NCBI GenBank assembly: GCA_036499825.1 | Contig: DASYCZ010000037.1 | Span: forward strand, 247,943-311,942 | Direction: 5' to 3' | DNA from: Paradevosia sp036499825 | GTDB lineage: Bacteria > Pseudomonadota > Alphaproteobacteria > Rhizobiales > Devosiaceae | Length of the DNA stretch: 64,000 nt | Part shown: piece after piece, positions 24,951-33,874 of the stretch | How positions within the stretch are numbered: position 1 is the first letter of the stretch | Layout of the letters: every line of letters starts with the position of its first letter | Program-made: the position numbers and the translations under genes | Notes under the pieces: model-generated | The model's input: only the letters and a program-made list of their open reading frames with translations | Told to the model about the DNA's origin: nothing | Databases searched by the model: none

Positions 24951-26810
24951 TTACGCTGCGCCACGGCGTGTAAAGGCGCTGTCGAGCTCGTCCTGTTCAT
25001 CGTCGAGCGACAGATCGAAACCACCGCCGTCGCCGGCCTTGGACTTTGACTTGGCATTCAGGCGCGGCGCCATGTGGGGTGCCGCGGCCATGACGGCGTC
25101 GTGCAACGGACGGGTCGACTTGCCGGGCTTGCGCGCCGGACTTTCGGCACGGCCACGGTTCATGCTGCGCTCGTCGAGCCGGAAGTAGCTGATGGCGCCC
25201 TGCAACTGTTCGGCCTGGCTGGCCAGCTCTTCCGAGGTCGCCGACATTTCTTCGGCGGCGCTGGTGTTCTGCTGGGTGACCTTGTCGAGTTGCTGAATGG
25301 CGGTATTGATCTGCGAAGCACCGGCATTCTGCTCGCGGCTGGCAGCGGAGATTTCCTCCACCAGTTCAGCCGTCCGCTGGATATCGGGCACCAGCTTGGA
25401 CAACATGGCGCCGGCCGACTGGGCCGTTTTCACGGTCGTGTCGGAGAGGGTCGAGATCTCGGCGGCGGCAGCCTGGCTGCGTTCGGCGAGCTTGCGGACC
25501 TCGGAGGCGACAACCGCGAAACCGCGGCCGTGTTCGCCGGCACGAGCCGCTTCCACAGCGGCATTGAGAGCCAGCAGATCGGTCTGACGAGCGATTTCCT
25601 GCACGATGACGATCTTTTCGGCGATCGTCTGCATGGCGGCGACGGCGTTGGTGACCGCTTCGCCGCTGGCGATGGCATCGGCCGCGGACTGGCGGGCGAT
25701 CTTTTCGGTCTGCACGGCGTTGTCGGCGCTCTGCTTGATGGTTGCTGCCATCTCTTCCATGGAGGCAGACGCCTCTTCGGTCGAAGACGCCTGTTCCGAG
25801 GCACCCTGCGAGAGCTGTTCGGCGGTCGCCGACATTTCCTGGCTGCCCGAGGCAACGTTACGGGCAGCTTCGGTGGCATCACCGATGACATCGCGGAGCT
25901 TTTCCACCATGCGTACCAGAGCCAGGCCGAGCGTATCCTTGTCGGACAGCGCGGTGGCCTGCACGGTCAGGTCGCCGCTGGCGATCTGGTCGGCAACGCT
26001 GGCGCTGCCACGCAGGTTTGCCGTCATGGCGTTGAGGGCGTCGACAAGATCCTTGACTTCGTCGGCCGAAGTCACGGTGGCAGTAGCGTTGACGTCACCG
26101 ATGGCGACGGCGTTGGCGAGGCCAATGGCGGCGGAAAGGTTACGCTTGATGGCATTGGTGATGAAGATGACGAAGGCGATGGAGGCGAGCGTCACCACGA
26201 TGGCGGAACCGACGATCAGCCAGTTCAGGAAACCGAACAGCGTATCGCCTTCCTGGCGGAGATCTTCTGCGGCGGTGAGCTGGTAGGCCGTGAGTTCGCC
26301 GATACCCGCGGAGGTCGGGTCGATGCCCGCATAGAGCTTATGGTCGGCGAAATCCGCCAGCGCCATGGTGTCCTGGCTCTGCAGGATGCCTTTGAGTGTC
26401 ACCACCATCGCATCGGTTGCGGTCTTGGCCTGCTTGACGCGATCGACGATCTCTTTTTCCTCGGGAGTCAATTCCGTGGAGAGATACGCGTCCCACTGGG
26501 TCTCGATGGTGTCCTCGGCCTTGGAGAGTCCGTCACGGGCCTCATCCCAGCTGATGGCGCCGGCGCGCAGCTTCTGCGTCGCGTCAGCGATATTCTCCCC
26601 ATAAGCGTCATCCACGAGCTTGAGCTGCTCGAGGGGTTTGATCCGGTCGTTGTAAAGCGAGGTCATATAGCTCGCCATACTGCTCATGCCGTAATAACCC
26701 ACACCACCAATGATGCCGGCAATCGCCAGGCTGGAGATGATCTGGATCGTGAGAATCTTGGCCGCGATGCTGCGAAGCATGGGGCGGCGGCCGATAGCCT
26801 GCGTAGTCAT
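24951..26810 (-). CDS. Methyl-accepting chemotaxis protein (619 aa)
   Basis: Transmembrane receptor. Membrane segment 1 is near residues 16-40, a periplasmic four-helix-bundle domain spans about 40-195 and segment 2 about 196-220. One or two HAMP-like units follow (TNAIKRNLSAA, then a second near GDLTVQATAL), then the MA signalling domain with the hairpin tip EIARQTDLLALNAAVEAARAGEHG. The tail ends DELDSAFTRRGAA, shared with the next MCP. No NWETF CheR-docking pentapeptide. The ligand is unknown. Start has a GGGAGG ribosome site. Confidence 0.92.
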   Translation of the reverse strand: MTTQAIGRRPMLRSIAAKILTIQIISSLAIAGIIGGVGYYGMSSMASYMTSLYNDRIKPLEQLKLVDDAYGENIADATQKLRAGAISWDEARDGLSKAEDTIETQWDAYLSTELTPEEKEIVDRVKQAKTATDAMVVTLKGILQSQDTMALADFADHKLYAGIDPTSAGIGELTAYQLTAAEDLRQEGDTLFGFLNWLIVGSAIVVTLASIAFVIFITNAIKRNLSAAIGLANAVAIGDVNATATVTSADEVKDLVDALNAMTANLRGSASVADQIASGDLTVQATALSDKDTLGLALVRMVEKLRDVIGDATEAARNVASGSQEMSATAEQLSQGASEQASSTEEASASMEEMAATIKQSADNAVQTEKIARQSAADAIASGEAVTNAVAAMQTIAEKIVIVQEIARQTDLLALNAAVEAARAGEHGRGFAVVASEVRKLAERSQAAAAEISTLSDTTVKTAQSAGAMLSKLVPDIQRTAELVEEISAASREQNAGASQINTAIQQLDKVTQQNTSAAEEMSATSEELASQAEQLQGAISYFRLDERSMNRGRAESPARKPGKSTRPLHDAVMAAAPHMAPRLNAKSKSKAGDGGGFDLSLDDEQDELDSAFTRRGAA

Positions 26811-26908
26811 GTGGATGCCTCCCGGGGGTTTCAGCGAACCCGCCCGATACCACCGGCTCCTGCCGGCGGTATCGAACGAGGGTAGTCAGGTCCAGGCGCA
26901 GGCTGCGA

Positions 26909-29026
26909 TCAGGCAGCGCCGCGACGCGTGAAGTCGCTATCGAGATCGTCGTGACCATTGTCGATGTCGAGGTCGAAGCCGCCATTGGCCGGACGGCTCT
27001 GTGCCTTGCGGGGCGCCATGTGCGGGGCGGCTGCCATCACTGCGCTATGCAGATCGGATTTGGCCACATGCTTCTTCTTGCTCGTCTTGACCGGCTGGAC
27101 GTCATTGGCGGCGCGAGCCGGCTGCAGCACGTCATCGGTACGGAAGTAGCTGATGGCGGCCTGCAGCTGCTCAGCCTGGCTGGCCAGCTCTTCGGACGTT
27201 GCCGACATTTCCTCGGCCGCGCCGGTGTTCTGCTGGGTCACCTTATCGAGCTGCTGGATGGCCGTGTTGATCTGGGCGGCACCGGCATTCTGCTCGCGGC
27301 TGGCGGCTGAGATTTCTTCCACCAGTTCAGCCGTGCGCTGGATGTCGGGAACCAGCTTGGAGAGCATCTCGCCAGCCGACTGGGCCGCCTTGACGGTGTG
27401 GCCGGAGAGCGTCGAGATTTCAGCGGCCGCAGCCTGGCTGCGTTCGGCGAGCTTGCGCACTTCGGAGGCGACGACGGCAAAGCCCTTGCCATGTTCGCCG
27501 GCACGGGCGGCTTCCACCGCGGCGTTCAGGGCGAGAAGATCGGTCTGGCGGGCGATTTCCTGCACCACCATGATCTTTTCGGCGATGGTCTGCATGGCGT
27601 TGACGGCGTTGTTGACCGCCTCGCCGCTGGCGAGAGCATCGGCCGCCGACTGACGGGCGATCTTTTCGGTCTGAGCCGCGTTATCGGCGCTCTGCTTGAT
27701 GGTCGCAGCCATTTCCTCGACCGCGGCAGACGCCTCTTCGGTGGAGGAAGCCTGCTCGGTGGCACCCTGGGACATCTGTTCGGCGGTTGCCGACATTTCC
27801 TGGCTGCCCGAGGCGACGTTGCGGGTGGCGGAGGAGACTTCGCCGACAACGTCACGGAGCTTGCGGGTCATGGCGTTCAGTGCGTCGATGAGATCCTTGA
27901 TCTCGTCGTTACTGTTGACCTTGGCGGTGGCGCTGAGATCGCCATCGGCGACTGCAACGGCAAGACGCAGCGCACTGGACACCGCACGAGTGATCGAGAG
28001 CACGATCCACAGAGCGGCGATGAGCGCGATCAGGACCGAGCCGGCGAGCAGGCTGAGCAACAGGGTCCGGTTGAAAGTATAGAGATCGGTCGCGTCGGAC
28101 TTGGCCTGGGCGAGCGCCTTGTTCTTGGCGTCGACGACGGTGGTCAGGGTCGTGGCAAGCGTGCTGCGCGCCGTCTCGGAGTCGTTGGCCAGAAGGTCGG
28201 CTGCGTGGGCATCGCCGTTTTCAATGGCGGCGGACAGGTAGCTGTCGACCTGGCCCAGCCAGGTATTCAGGTTGTTGCGGAAAGTATCGAAGTCGGCGCT
28301 GTACTGGCCGCCTGCGAGCTGATGGTCGAGAGCGGCCACCGAGGTGTCGAGGTCGGCGCGGCTGCTCGTCGCGGCAGCCATGAAGGTCGCCTGCTGCGTC
28401 ATGTCTTCGTTGACCACGAGAACCGTCAGGGAGTTGGCGCGCAGCGTGCGCATGTCGCTTTCGACGCCGACGGCGGACTGGTAGCGCTGGATCTGGGCAT
28501 CGCCGCCCATGGCCAGGCCGCCGGCGATCTTGTTTTCGAGATCGGTCAGGGAATCGACCGTGGCCTGGAAGGACTTCATGGCGTCGCCCTGGGCGAGATC
28601 GATCGCGGTGGCGGTCGAGTTCTTCAGGGCATATTTGGCGATCTGGTCGTTGAAGGCATAGTAAGTGTTGAACAGCGTCTTGACATTGTTCAGGTCCGCG
28701 ATCGCCTGCGGATCGGTTTCCATGTCGACCAGCTTCTGGATGTCATCGAGCTGGATCTTGGCTGTATCCGAGACCTTCTGCAGGTTGGCCTGCATCTGAT
28801 CGACGGTGGACGACATGATGGTCGCGCGCTGATCGCGGGCCATCTTGTACAGATTGCCCTGCATTTCTGTCGCGATGCGGACTGCCGTCGCTTCGACGTC
28901 GATTGTCCTGGCGAGTGTATCGTTCAGCGATCCCATGCTCTGCAGGGCAACGAACATGCTCCCCGCAGAGATGGCGACCACTACGGCAAATGCCGTCGCC
29001 AGTTTTACTTTAAGTGTCAGTCTCAC
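26909..29026 (-). CDS. Methyl-accepting chemotaxis protein (705 aa)
   Basis: Membrane receptor with a larger periplasmic helical domain (about residues 30-325) than its neighbour, flanked by segments near 7-27 and 328-350. HAMP and an MA domain follow; from about residue 420 to the end it is nearly identical to the 619-aa MCP, including the tail DLDSDFTRRGAA. The start is GTG, immediately after the TAA of the upstream cheW. Duplication with exchange of the sensing part is the simplest explanation. Ligand unknown. Confidence 0.92.
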   Translation of the reverse strand: MRLTLKVKLATAFAVVVAISAGSMFVALQSMGSLNDTLARTIDVEATAVRIATEMQGNLYKMARDQRATIMSSTVDQMQANLQKVSDTAKIQLDDIQKLVDMETDPQAIADLNNVKTLFNTYYAFNDQIAKYALKNSTATAIDLAQGDAMKSFQATVDSLTDLENKIAGGLAMGGDAQIQRYQSAVGVESDMRTLRANSLTVLVVNEDMTQQATFMAAATSSRADLDTSVAALDHQLAGGQYSADFDTFRNNLNTWLGQVDSYLSAAIENGDAHAADLLANDSETARSTLATTLTTVVDAKNKALAQAKSDATDLYTFNRTLLLSLLAGSVLIALIAALWIVLSITRAVSSALRLAVAVADGDLSATAKVNSNDEIKDLIDALNAMTRKLRDVVGEVSSATRNVASGSQEMSATAEQMSQGATEQASSTEEASAAVEEMAATIKQSADNAAQTEKIARQSAADALASGEAVNNAVNAMQTIAEKIMVVQEIARQTDLLALNAAVEAARAGEHGKGFAVVASEVRKLAERSQAAAAEISTLSGHTVKAAQSAGEMLSKLVPDIQRTAELVEEISAASREQNAGAAQINTAIQQLDKVTQQNTGAAEEMSATSEELASQAEQLQAAISYFRTDDVLQPARAANDVQPVKTSKKKHVAKSDLHSAVMAAAPHMAPRKAQSRPANGGFDLDIDNGHDDLDSDFTRRGAA

Positions 29027-29521
29027 TTATGCAGCCCTTTCTTCTGGTGCCGAAGGCGAGCTTCTGCCGCCCTGTGTCTCGAAAATCCGACCCATGTCGG
29101 GAATGATGATGAAAGCGCCGTTGCGCTTGCCGATGCCGCGCACGAATTCCGGGCGCCAGCGCATGCCGACACGCGGAGCATCCTCGATCGAGGCCGCTTC
29201 GATGTCGGTGACGTCATGCACCTTATCGGCGAGGATGCCGACGACCGTGGGTTCACCGTCGACGGAAATCTCCATCACGACGATGCGGGTATCCTTGTCC
29301 GGCGGCGGACGATCCATGCCGAACATGACGCGCATGTCGGCGAGCGGCACGACCCGGCCGCGGACGTTGATGAGACCGCCCACAAAGGGGGAAGCGCTGG
29401 GCACTTCGGTGATCGGCACGAGATCGAGGATTTCCCGCACGCTTTCGGCTTCGACGGCGAAAATTTCGTCCTGCAGGCGCAGCGTCAGCGCCTTCATGGA
29501 GCCCTTGGGGTTATCGGTCAT
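29027..29521 (-). CDS. cheW: Chemotaxis coupling protein CheW (copy next to cheA)
   Basis: A 164-aa adaptor. Visible family segments are REILDLVPITEVPSASPFVG, NVRGRVVPLADMRVMFG and the C-terminal FIIIPDMGRIFE. It overlaps cheA as ATGA and abuts the MCP downstream, so it is likely the CheW that pairs with this CheA and the 705-aa MCP. Confidence 0.93.
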   Translation of the reverse strand: MTDNPKGSMKALTLRLQDEIFAVEAESVREILDLVPITEVPSASPFVGGLINVRGRVVPLADMRVMFGMDRPPPDKDTRIVVMEISVDGEPTVVGILADKVHDVTDIEAASIEDAPRVGMRWRPEFVRGIGKRNGAFIIIPDMGRIFETQGGRSSPSAPEERAA

Positions 29522-31560
29522 GCTGCCCTCCCGACCTGATCGACCTTCAAACGGTCCTCATAGGCCTGGCCGAAACCGACCAGGTGCGCGGTATCGAGGA
29601 TGAGCGCGACGGTGCCATCGCCCAAAATGGTGGCGCCGGAGAAGGACTTGATGCCCGAATGCAGTTTGGAAAGCTGTTTGATGACGGTCTGATTGTTGCC
29701 GATGATCTGATCGACCACCAGACCCACCCTGCCCTCGCCCGAGGAGACGATCACCACCTTCTGGTGCGGATCGGCCGGGATTGGGGAATTGAACAACTCC
29801 CTGAGGCGCAGGAACGGCACCAGGCTGCCGCGAATGTCGAGGAAGTTGCGGCCGCGCGAGTTGAGATCGGCGGATTCCGGCAGTTCCACGCATTCTTCCA
29901 CTGCCGACAGCGGGATGGTGTAGCGGCCATTGCCGATGCGGACCAACATGCCGTCGATGATGGCCAGGGTCAGCGGCAACCGCAGGATCGCCTTGGTGCC
30001 CTTGCCCGGAACGGTGGACAGATCGATGCTGCCGCGCAGGCCGTCGATGGTCCGCTTGACGACGTCCATGCCGACGCCGCGGCCCGACAGCGAGGTCACT
30101 TCCTTGGCGGTGGAGAAACCCGGCGCGAAGATCATCTGGAACAGATCCTGTTCGCTGATCTTGGCGTCGGGCGCGAGCAAGCCCGCCTCCTCTGCCTTGG
30201 CCCGGATGCGTTCGGCATTGAGGCCGGCGCCGTCGTCGGAGACGGAGATTGCGACCTCCGCACCGGCATAGACGGCGGACAGGCGCACCGTGCCCAGAGC
30301 GGGCTTGCCGGCGGCGACGCGGGCTTCGCCGTCCTCGAGGCCGTGATCGACGGCGTTGCGGATCAGGTGGACGAGCGGATCGGCCAGCCGGTCGATCATG
30401 GTCTTGTCGAGTTCGGTTTCCTCACCGGTGGTGATGAACTCTATTTCCTTGCCCAGATCGTGCGACAGATCGTGGATCAGGCGGCGGAAGCGGCCGAAAA
30501 GGCTGCCGATCGGCACCATGCGGATACCCATGGTAGTGTCGCGAAGGCCAGACGACAGGCGTTCCAGTTCTTCGGCGATGGTCTTGAGATTGCCGTCGCT
30601 GCTGCTGGTGGCGATCTGGGTCAGGCGGGCCTGGGCGATGACCAGCTCGCCAACGCGATCCATCAGCTCATCCAGACGTTCCGCGGCAACGCGGAGAGAG
30701 GACGAGGCATTGGACTTGCCGGTTGCGGCGGGTGCTTCGGCTTCCGCCTTGGGCGCCGGAGCCGGGCGCGGCGCAGGCTTGGGAGTTTCGGCCCTGGCGA
30801 CTGGTGCCGGCGCTTCCATCACCGGCGCGGCTTCAACGGCCGGAGGGGCGGCACTGACGAGCTGTTCAACGGACAGATCCATACCGTCGCGCAGGAACAG
30901 GAAGACGTCGTCGATGGCGGAGCGGGGGTCTTCGGCGGTCAGGAGCACATCCCAGCCGACATAGGGCACTTCCGGATCGATGACATCGAGCGTCGGGATG
31001 GTGTCGGTCAGCGCGCGAATTTCGCACGGACCGATGGTTGCGAGCTCTTCGAGCAGCAGCAGCGGGTTGGTGCCATAGACCAGCGCGTCGGACGGCAGGC
31101 GGAAGCGCACGCGCCATTGCGACGCCACCGCGACCGGCGCGGGAGCGGCAGTATGCACCTCTTCCTGCAGGGGAGCTTCCGGAAAACTGTCGGTGGCGAC
31201 GATGCGGCGCAGGGCGTTGAGGATCTCTTCGCCGCCGGCGATCTGCACGTCGGGCTGCTCGATCAGCTTGTGGATATGGTCCTTGGCGTCGAGCGCGATG
31301 GCGACCAGTTCGGGCGTCGCGGCGGTTTCGCCCTTGCGAACGCGGTCGAAGGCGGTCTCGAATTCATGAACGAAGGAGGCCACGGCGGTGAAGCCGAACA
31401 TGGCGCCCGAACCCTTGATTGTATGGAGGGCACGGAAAGTCGAGTTGATCAGATCGCTGTCGCCCGGACGCTGCTCGAGATCAAGCAGGCCCTGCTCGAG
31501 CTGTTCGAGCAATTCGCGCGCTTCCTGGCGGAAGGTATCTACGGGATCAGGCCTGCTCAT
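29518..31560 (-). CDS. cheA: Chemotaxis histidine kinase CheA
   Basis: 680 aa. P1 HPt domain with phospho-acceptor H46 in RALHTIKGSG; a linker and P2-like region about 150-250, followed by an Ala/Pro-rich linker; P3 dimerisation near 285-345; P4 ATPase with LIRNAVDHGLE (N box), VSDDGAGLN and GRGVGMDVV; P5 CheW-like domain at the C-terminus. It phosphorylates the CheY encoded just upstream and CheB. It overlaps both flanking genes as ATGA. Confidence 0.95.
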   Translation of the reverse strand: MSRPDPVDTFRQEARELLEQLEQGLLDLEQRPGDSDLINSTFRALHTIKGSGAMFGFTAVASFVHEFETAFDRVRKGETAATPELVAIALDAKDHIHKLIEQPDVQIAGGEEILNALRRIVATDSFPEAPLQEEVHTAAPAPVAVASQWRVRFRLPSDALVYGTNPLLLLEELATIGPCEIRALTDTIPTLDVIDPEVPYVGWDVLLTAEDPRSAIDDVFLFLRDGMDLSVEQLVSAAPPAVEAAPVMEAPAPVARAETPKPAPRPAPAPKAEAEAPAATGKSNASSSLRVAAERLDELMDRVGELVIAQARLTQIATSSSDGNLKTIAEELERLSSGLRDTTMGIRMVPIGSLFGRFRRLIHDLSHDLGKEIEFITTGEETELDKTMIDRLADPLVHLIRNAVDHGLEDGEARVAAGKPALGTVRLSAVYAGAEVAISVSDDGAGLNAERIRAKAEEAGLLAPDAKISEQDLFQMIFAPGFSTAKEVTSLSGRGVGMDVVKRTIDGLRGSIDLSTVPGKGTKAILRLPLTLAIIDGMLVRIGNGRYTIPLSAVEECVELPESADLNSRGRNFLDIRGSLVPFLRLRELFNSPIPADPHQKVVIVSSGEGRVGLVVDQIIGNNQTVIKQLSKLHSGIKSFSGATILGDGTVALILDTAHLVGFGQAYEDRLKVDQVGRAA

Positions 31561-31925
31561 GCGCCAGTTACCTTCTTGATGACGGCCAGCAACTGGTCCT
31601 GCTTGAACGGCTTGACGATCCAGCCCGTGGCGCCGGCTTCCTTGGCCTGGCGCTTGAGTTCCTCGTCAGACTCGGTGGTCAGGAGGATGATCGGCACGCC
31701 CTTGCTCAGCGGGTGCTGACGGAATTTCCGGATGAATTCGATGCCGTTGAGGTTCGGCATGTTGAGATCGGTGATCACGGCGTCCACCTGCTCGGCGGTC
31801 GCCTTGCCGTAGCCGTCGGCGCCATCGACCGCCTCGATGACACGGTGTCCTGCCGACATCAGGGTCATGCCCACCATTTGCCGGATGGAAGCGGAATCGT
31901 CGATTGCAAGGATGGTTTTGCTCAT
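31557..31925 (-). CDS. cheY: Chemotaxis response regulator CheY
   Basis: A 122-aa single receiver domain. Acidic pair in AIDDSAS, phospho-acceptor D53 in VITDLNMPNLNG, conserved Thr in ILLTTES and Lys in VKPFKQDQ. It overlaps cheA downstream and the STAS gene upstream by four bases. Phosphorylated CheY normally binds the flagellar switch; no flagellar genes lie in this window. Confidence 0.95.
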   Translation of the reverse strand: MSKTILAIDDSASIRQMVGMTLMSAGHRVIEAVDGADGYGKATAEQVDAVITDLNMPNLNGIEFIRKFRQHPLSKGVPIILLTTESDEELKRQAKEAGATGWIVKPFKQDQLLAVIKKVTGA

Positions 31926-32269
31926 GATGCCTCACCGGTGCTGGGGGTCGGTTCATGGCGCCACAGGTCAACCTCTGGCGTCAGCGTCTCGGCACTCGCG
32001 GTGACGAAGCCGGCCTTGACCAGCACCTTGCCCAACGCACCATCTAGTGGAGCGTTGACATGGAACCGCTTGCCCGCCTCGCGCGCCGATTTGTGCGCCG
32101 AGATCAATATCTGGATGGTGCTGATGTCGACGGCGGTCACCTGACTGGCGTCGATAACGACGTCGTTGTGACTGTTGAGGACTTCGGTCAAACGGGCGGT
32201 CAACTCACCGCCGTTGCGGAGGCCCAAATCGCCGTCGAGTCGAACATAGCCGGAATCGGGGCCGTTCAT
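31922..32269 (-). CDS. STAS-domain protein (anti-sigma-factor-antagonist type), first gene of the che operon
   Basis: A 115-aa single STAS domain. The core VVIDASQVTAVDISTIQIL holds the family strand-helix with a Ser in the position often phosphorylated. Such proteins head many alphaproteobacterial and betaproteobacterial che operons, but their role in chemotaxis is unclear. The 717-bp upstream region should hold the operon promoter. Confidence 0.88.
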   Translation of the reverse strand: MNGPDSGYVRLDGDLGLRNGGELTARLTEVLNSHNDVVIDASQVTAVDISTIQILISAHKSAREAGKRFHVNAPLDGALGKVLVKAGFVTASAETLTPEVDLWRHEPTPSTGEAS

Positions 32270-32452
32270 GGACAGCCCCCGGGGGATGGGGATAGACGTG
32301 TCACTGCACTAAACTTCCATTCTGGAACCGCCACCGCCTTCTACGACCGTCCCTTCTGGACGGCTGCGGCGCGGGTAAAACCCGAAGTAACCGGCCGATT
32401 AACGACCGGGCGGTGACATGAATCTAATTCGCGCCCCCAACGGTATTTATAC

Positions 32453-32468
32453 TAAGCACTAATGCTTA
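32453..32468. promoter_or_regulatory. Inverted repeat with a TATAAA-like element upstream of the che operon
   Basis: Arms TAAGCA and TGCTTA enclose CTAA. Read on the minus strand, the element AGTATAAATAC follows directly and could serve as a -10 box for the che operon about 180 bp upstream of the STAS gene. No good -35 is visible. The repeat could be an operator. Confidence 0.35.
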
Positions 32469-32607
32469 ATTCCGGCTTACTGGGGCAGCACTAGAGTCAC
32501 GCATGAATCAATTCGCACTCGTATTGAATCATACTTGCAAATGTAGAAGACTATTTTTAGTGGCGTTTGACTCTGAAGCCGCCAACGGTGACTCTGCGCG
32601 AGTCGTT

Positions 32608-32722
32608 CATGACAGCCATGACACGGGAAGATTTTGGCTACTGCGATGTCGGCGCATTTTTGACTTGACGCCCCACATGACAGAATGTGTCAGGCTCAGC
32701 CTTATTTGCGTCACATTGTGAC
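32608..32722. promoter_or_regulatory. Cluster of CATGACA motifs and two short palindromes
   Basis: CATGACA occurs at 32608-32614, 32617-32623 and 32676-32682. The last overlaps the palindrome TGACA-GAATG-TGTCA (32678-32692). A further perfect palindrome GTCACA-T-TGTGAC lies at 32710-32722. The density of related half-sites in under 120 bp suggests a multi-site regulatory region for one or both divergent operons. Confidence 0.4.
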
Positions 32723-32986
32723 AACCGTGGCAATCACCCGGTAAGCATGTTCGCATCCCCTCCTCCGAACGCCATGCGAGCCGCCGGCAGCGCCTGCCGG
32801 GAGGCGCGCAAGCCCCCGGCGGGTGGTCTGTTGTCGGTATGGTGAACAAATTCTAAGCGCGCATTATTTGGGCTAGGCGCGGAGGCGGTTGTCAGTGTTA
32901 TTGTTGCGGGATGACGGCAGCAATGCTGGCGAAACGGCGAACTGGCGAAGACCAGGCGAGCAGGAAACTGAGCAAGGAGACACTCG

Positions 32987-33829
32987 ATGAAATTCAGCAC
33001 TCTCATGATTGCGGGCTTGGCCACGGTGGCTGCGCTGTCGGCCGTGCCGGCAAGCGCCAAGGACTGGACCAAGGTTTCCATCGGTCTCGAAGGCGCCTAT
33101 CCGCCCTGGAACCTGACCAATTCTGACGGCACGCTGGGCGGGTTCGAGCCTGAGCTGATCGCCGACCTGTGCAAGCGCATGAACGTCGAGTGCACACTGG
33201 GCGCCTATGACTGGGACACGATGATCGAGAGCCTCAACGCCGGCAAGTTCGATGTCATCATGGATGCCCTGTCGATCACGCCAGAGCGCCAGCAGGCCAT
33301 CGATTTCACCATTCCGTATGCGGCGACGCCGACCGGGTTCGCCGTGGTCAAGGGTAGTCCGCTGGAAAACATGGACGGCACCGGCCAGACCGTGAAGCTG
33401 ACCGGCGATGCGGCCACCGACAAGGCCGAGGTTGAAAAGCTGCGCGCGGCCTTTGCGGGCAAGACCATGGGCATCCAGGCGGCGACCGTTTACGCGTCTT
33501 GGGCACATGCGAATTTCCCCGATACCGAGATCCGGGAATACAAGACCACCGCCGAGCGCGACCTCGACCTGGTGGCTGGACGTATCGATGTCGGTTTCGA
33601 CGATGCCACCTCGTTCAAGGCGGCGTTCGCTACGCCGGGCAATGAGGATCTGGAATTCACCGGCCCCGAGATCGGCGGCGCCGTGTGGGGCCCGGGCATG
33701 GGCCTTGGCATCCGCAAGAGCGACACGGACCTCACGGCCAAGTTCAACACCGCCATCGAGGCGGCGCTCGCCGACGGCACGGTGAAGACCCTCAGTGAGA
33801 AATGGTTCGGGCTGAGTATCGCGCCCTGA
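32987..33829 (+). CDS. Periplasmic polar amino-acid (Lys/Arg/octopine-type) binding protein
   Basis: A 280-aa secreted protein with a signal peptide ending VPASA (about residue 24). The family 3 binding-protein fold shows EGAYPPWNLTNSDG, GGFEPELIADLCKRM, DVIMDALSITPERQQAIDF and DDATSFKAAF. The first segment closely resembles NocT/OccT and HisJ-type proteins for basic amino acids and opines. It is followed by two permease genes and an ATPase gene, forming a complete importer. The exact ligand cannot be told by eye. Confidence 0.9.
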   Translation: MKFSTLMIAGLATVAALSAVPASAKDWTKVSIGLEGAYPPWNLTNSDGTLGGFEPELIADLCKRMNVECTLGAYDWDTMIESLNAGKFDVIMDALSITPERQQAIDFTIPYAATPTGFAVVKGSPLENMDGTGQTVKLTGDAATDKAEVEKLRAAFAGKTMGIQAATVYASWAHANFPDTEIREYKTTAERDLDLVAGRIDVGFDDATSFKAAFATPGNEDLEFTGPEIGGAVWGPGMGLGIRKSDTDLTAKFNTAIEAALADGTVKTLSEKWFGLSIAP

Positions 33830-33874
33830 ACCAGGCGATGAAGCGGGAACGCGGACCGTGCGGCGGCCCTACCG

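Larger units (their letters stand above)
32270..32986. other. Long AT-richer divergent intergenic region with several inverted repeats
   Basis: 717 bp between the che operon (-) and the amino-acid importer (+). I see no convincing gene; a 72-codon frame at 32503-32721 lacks a ribosome site and any recognisable domain. The region holds the separately listed inverted repeats, plus the GC hairpin CCGGCAG/CTGCCGG (32784-32800). That hairpin could be replaced by pairing of CCGCCGG (32781-32787) with CCGGCGG (32816-32822). The importer gene has an AAGGAG ribosome site. No tRNA or known riboswitch recognised. Confidence 0.55.

Noticed and set aside
32503..32721. 72-codon open frame in the che/importer intergenic region
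   Set aside because: No ribosome site, no recognisable domain, and it overlaps several palindromes that look regulatory.
32781..32822. Riboswitch upstream of the amino-acid importer
   Set aside because: The alternative hairpins do not match a riboswitch class I know; kept only as a note.
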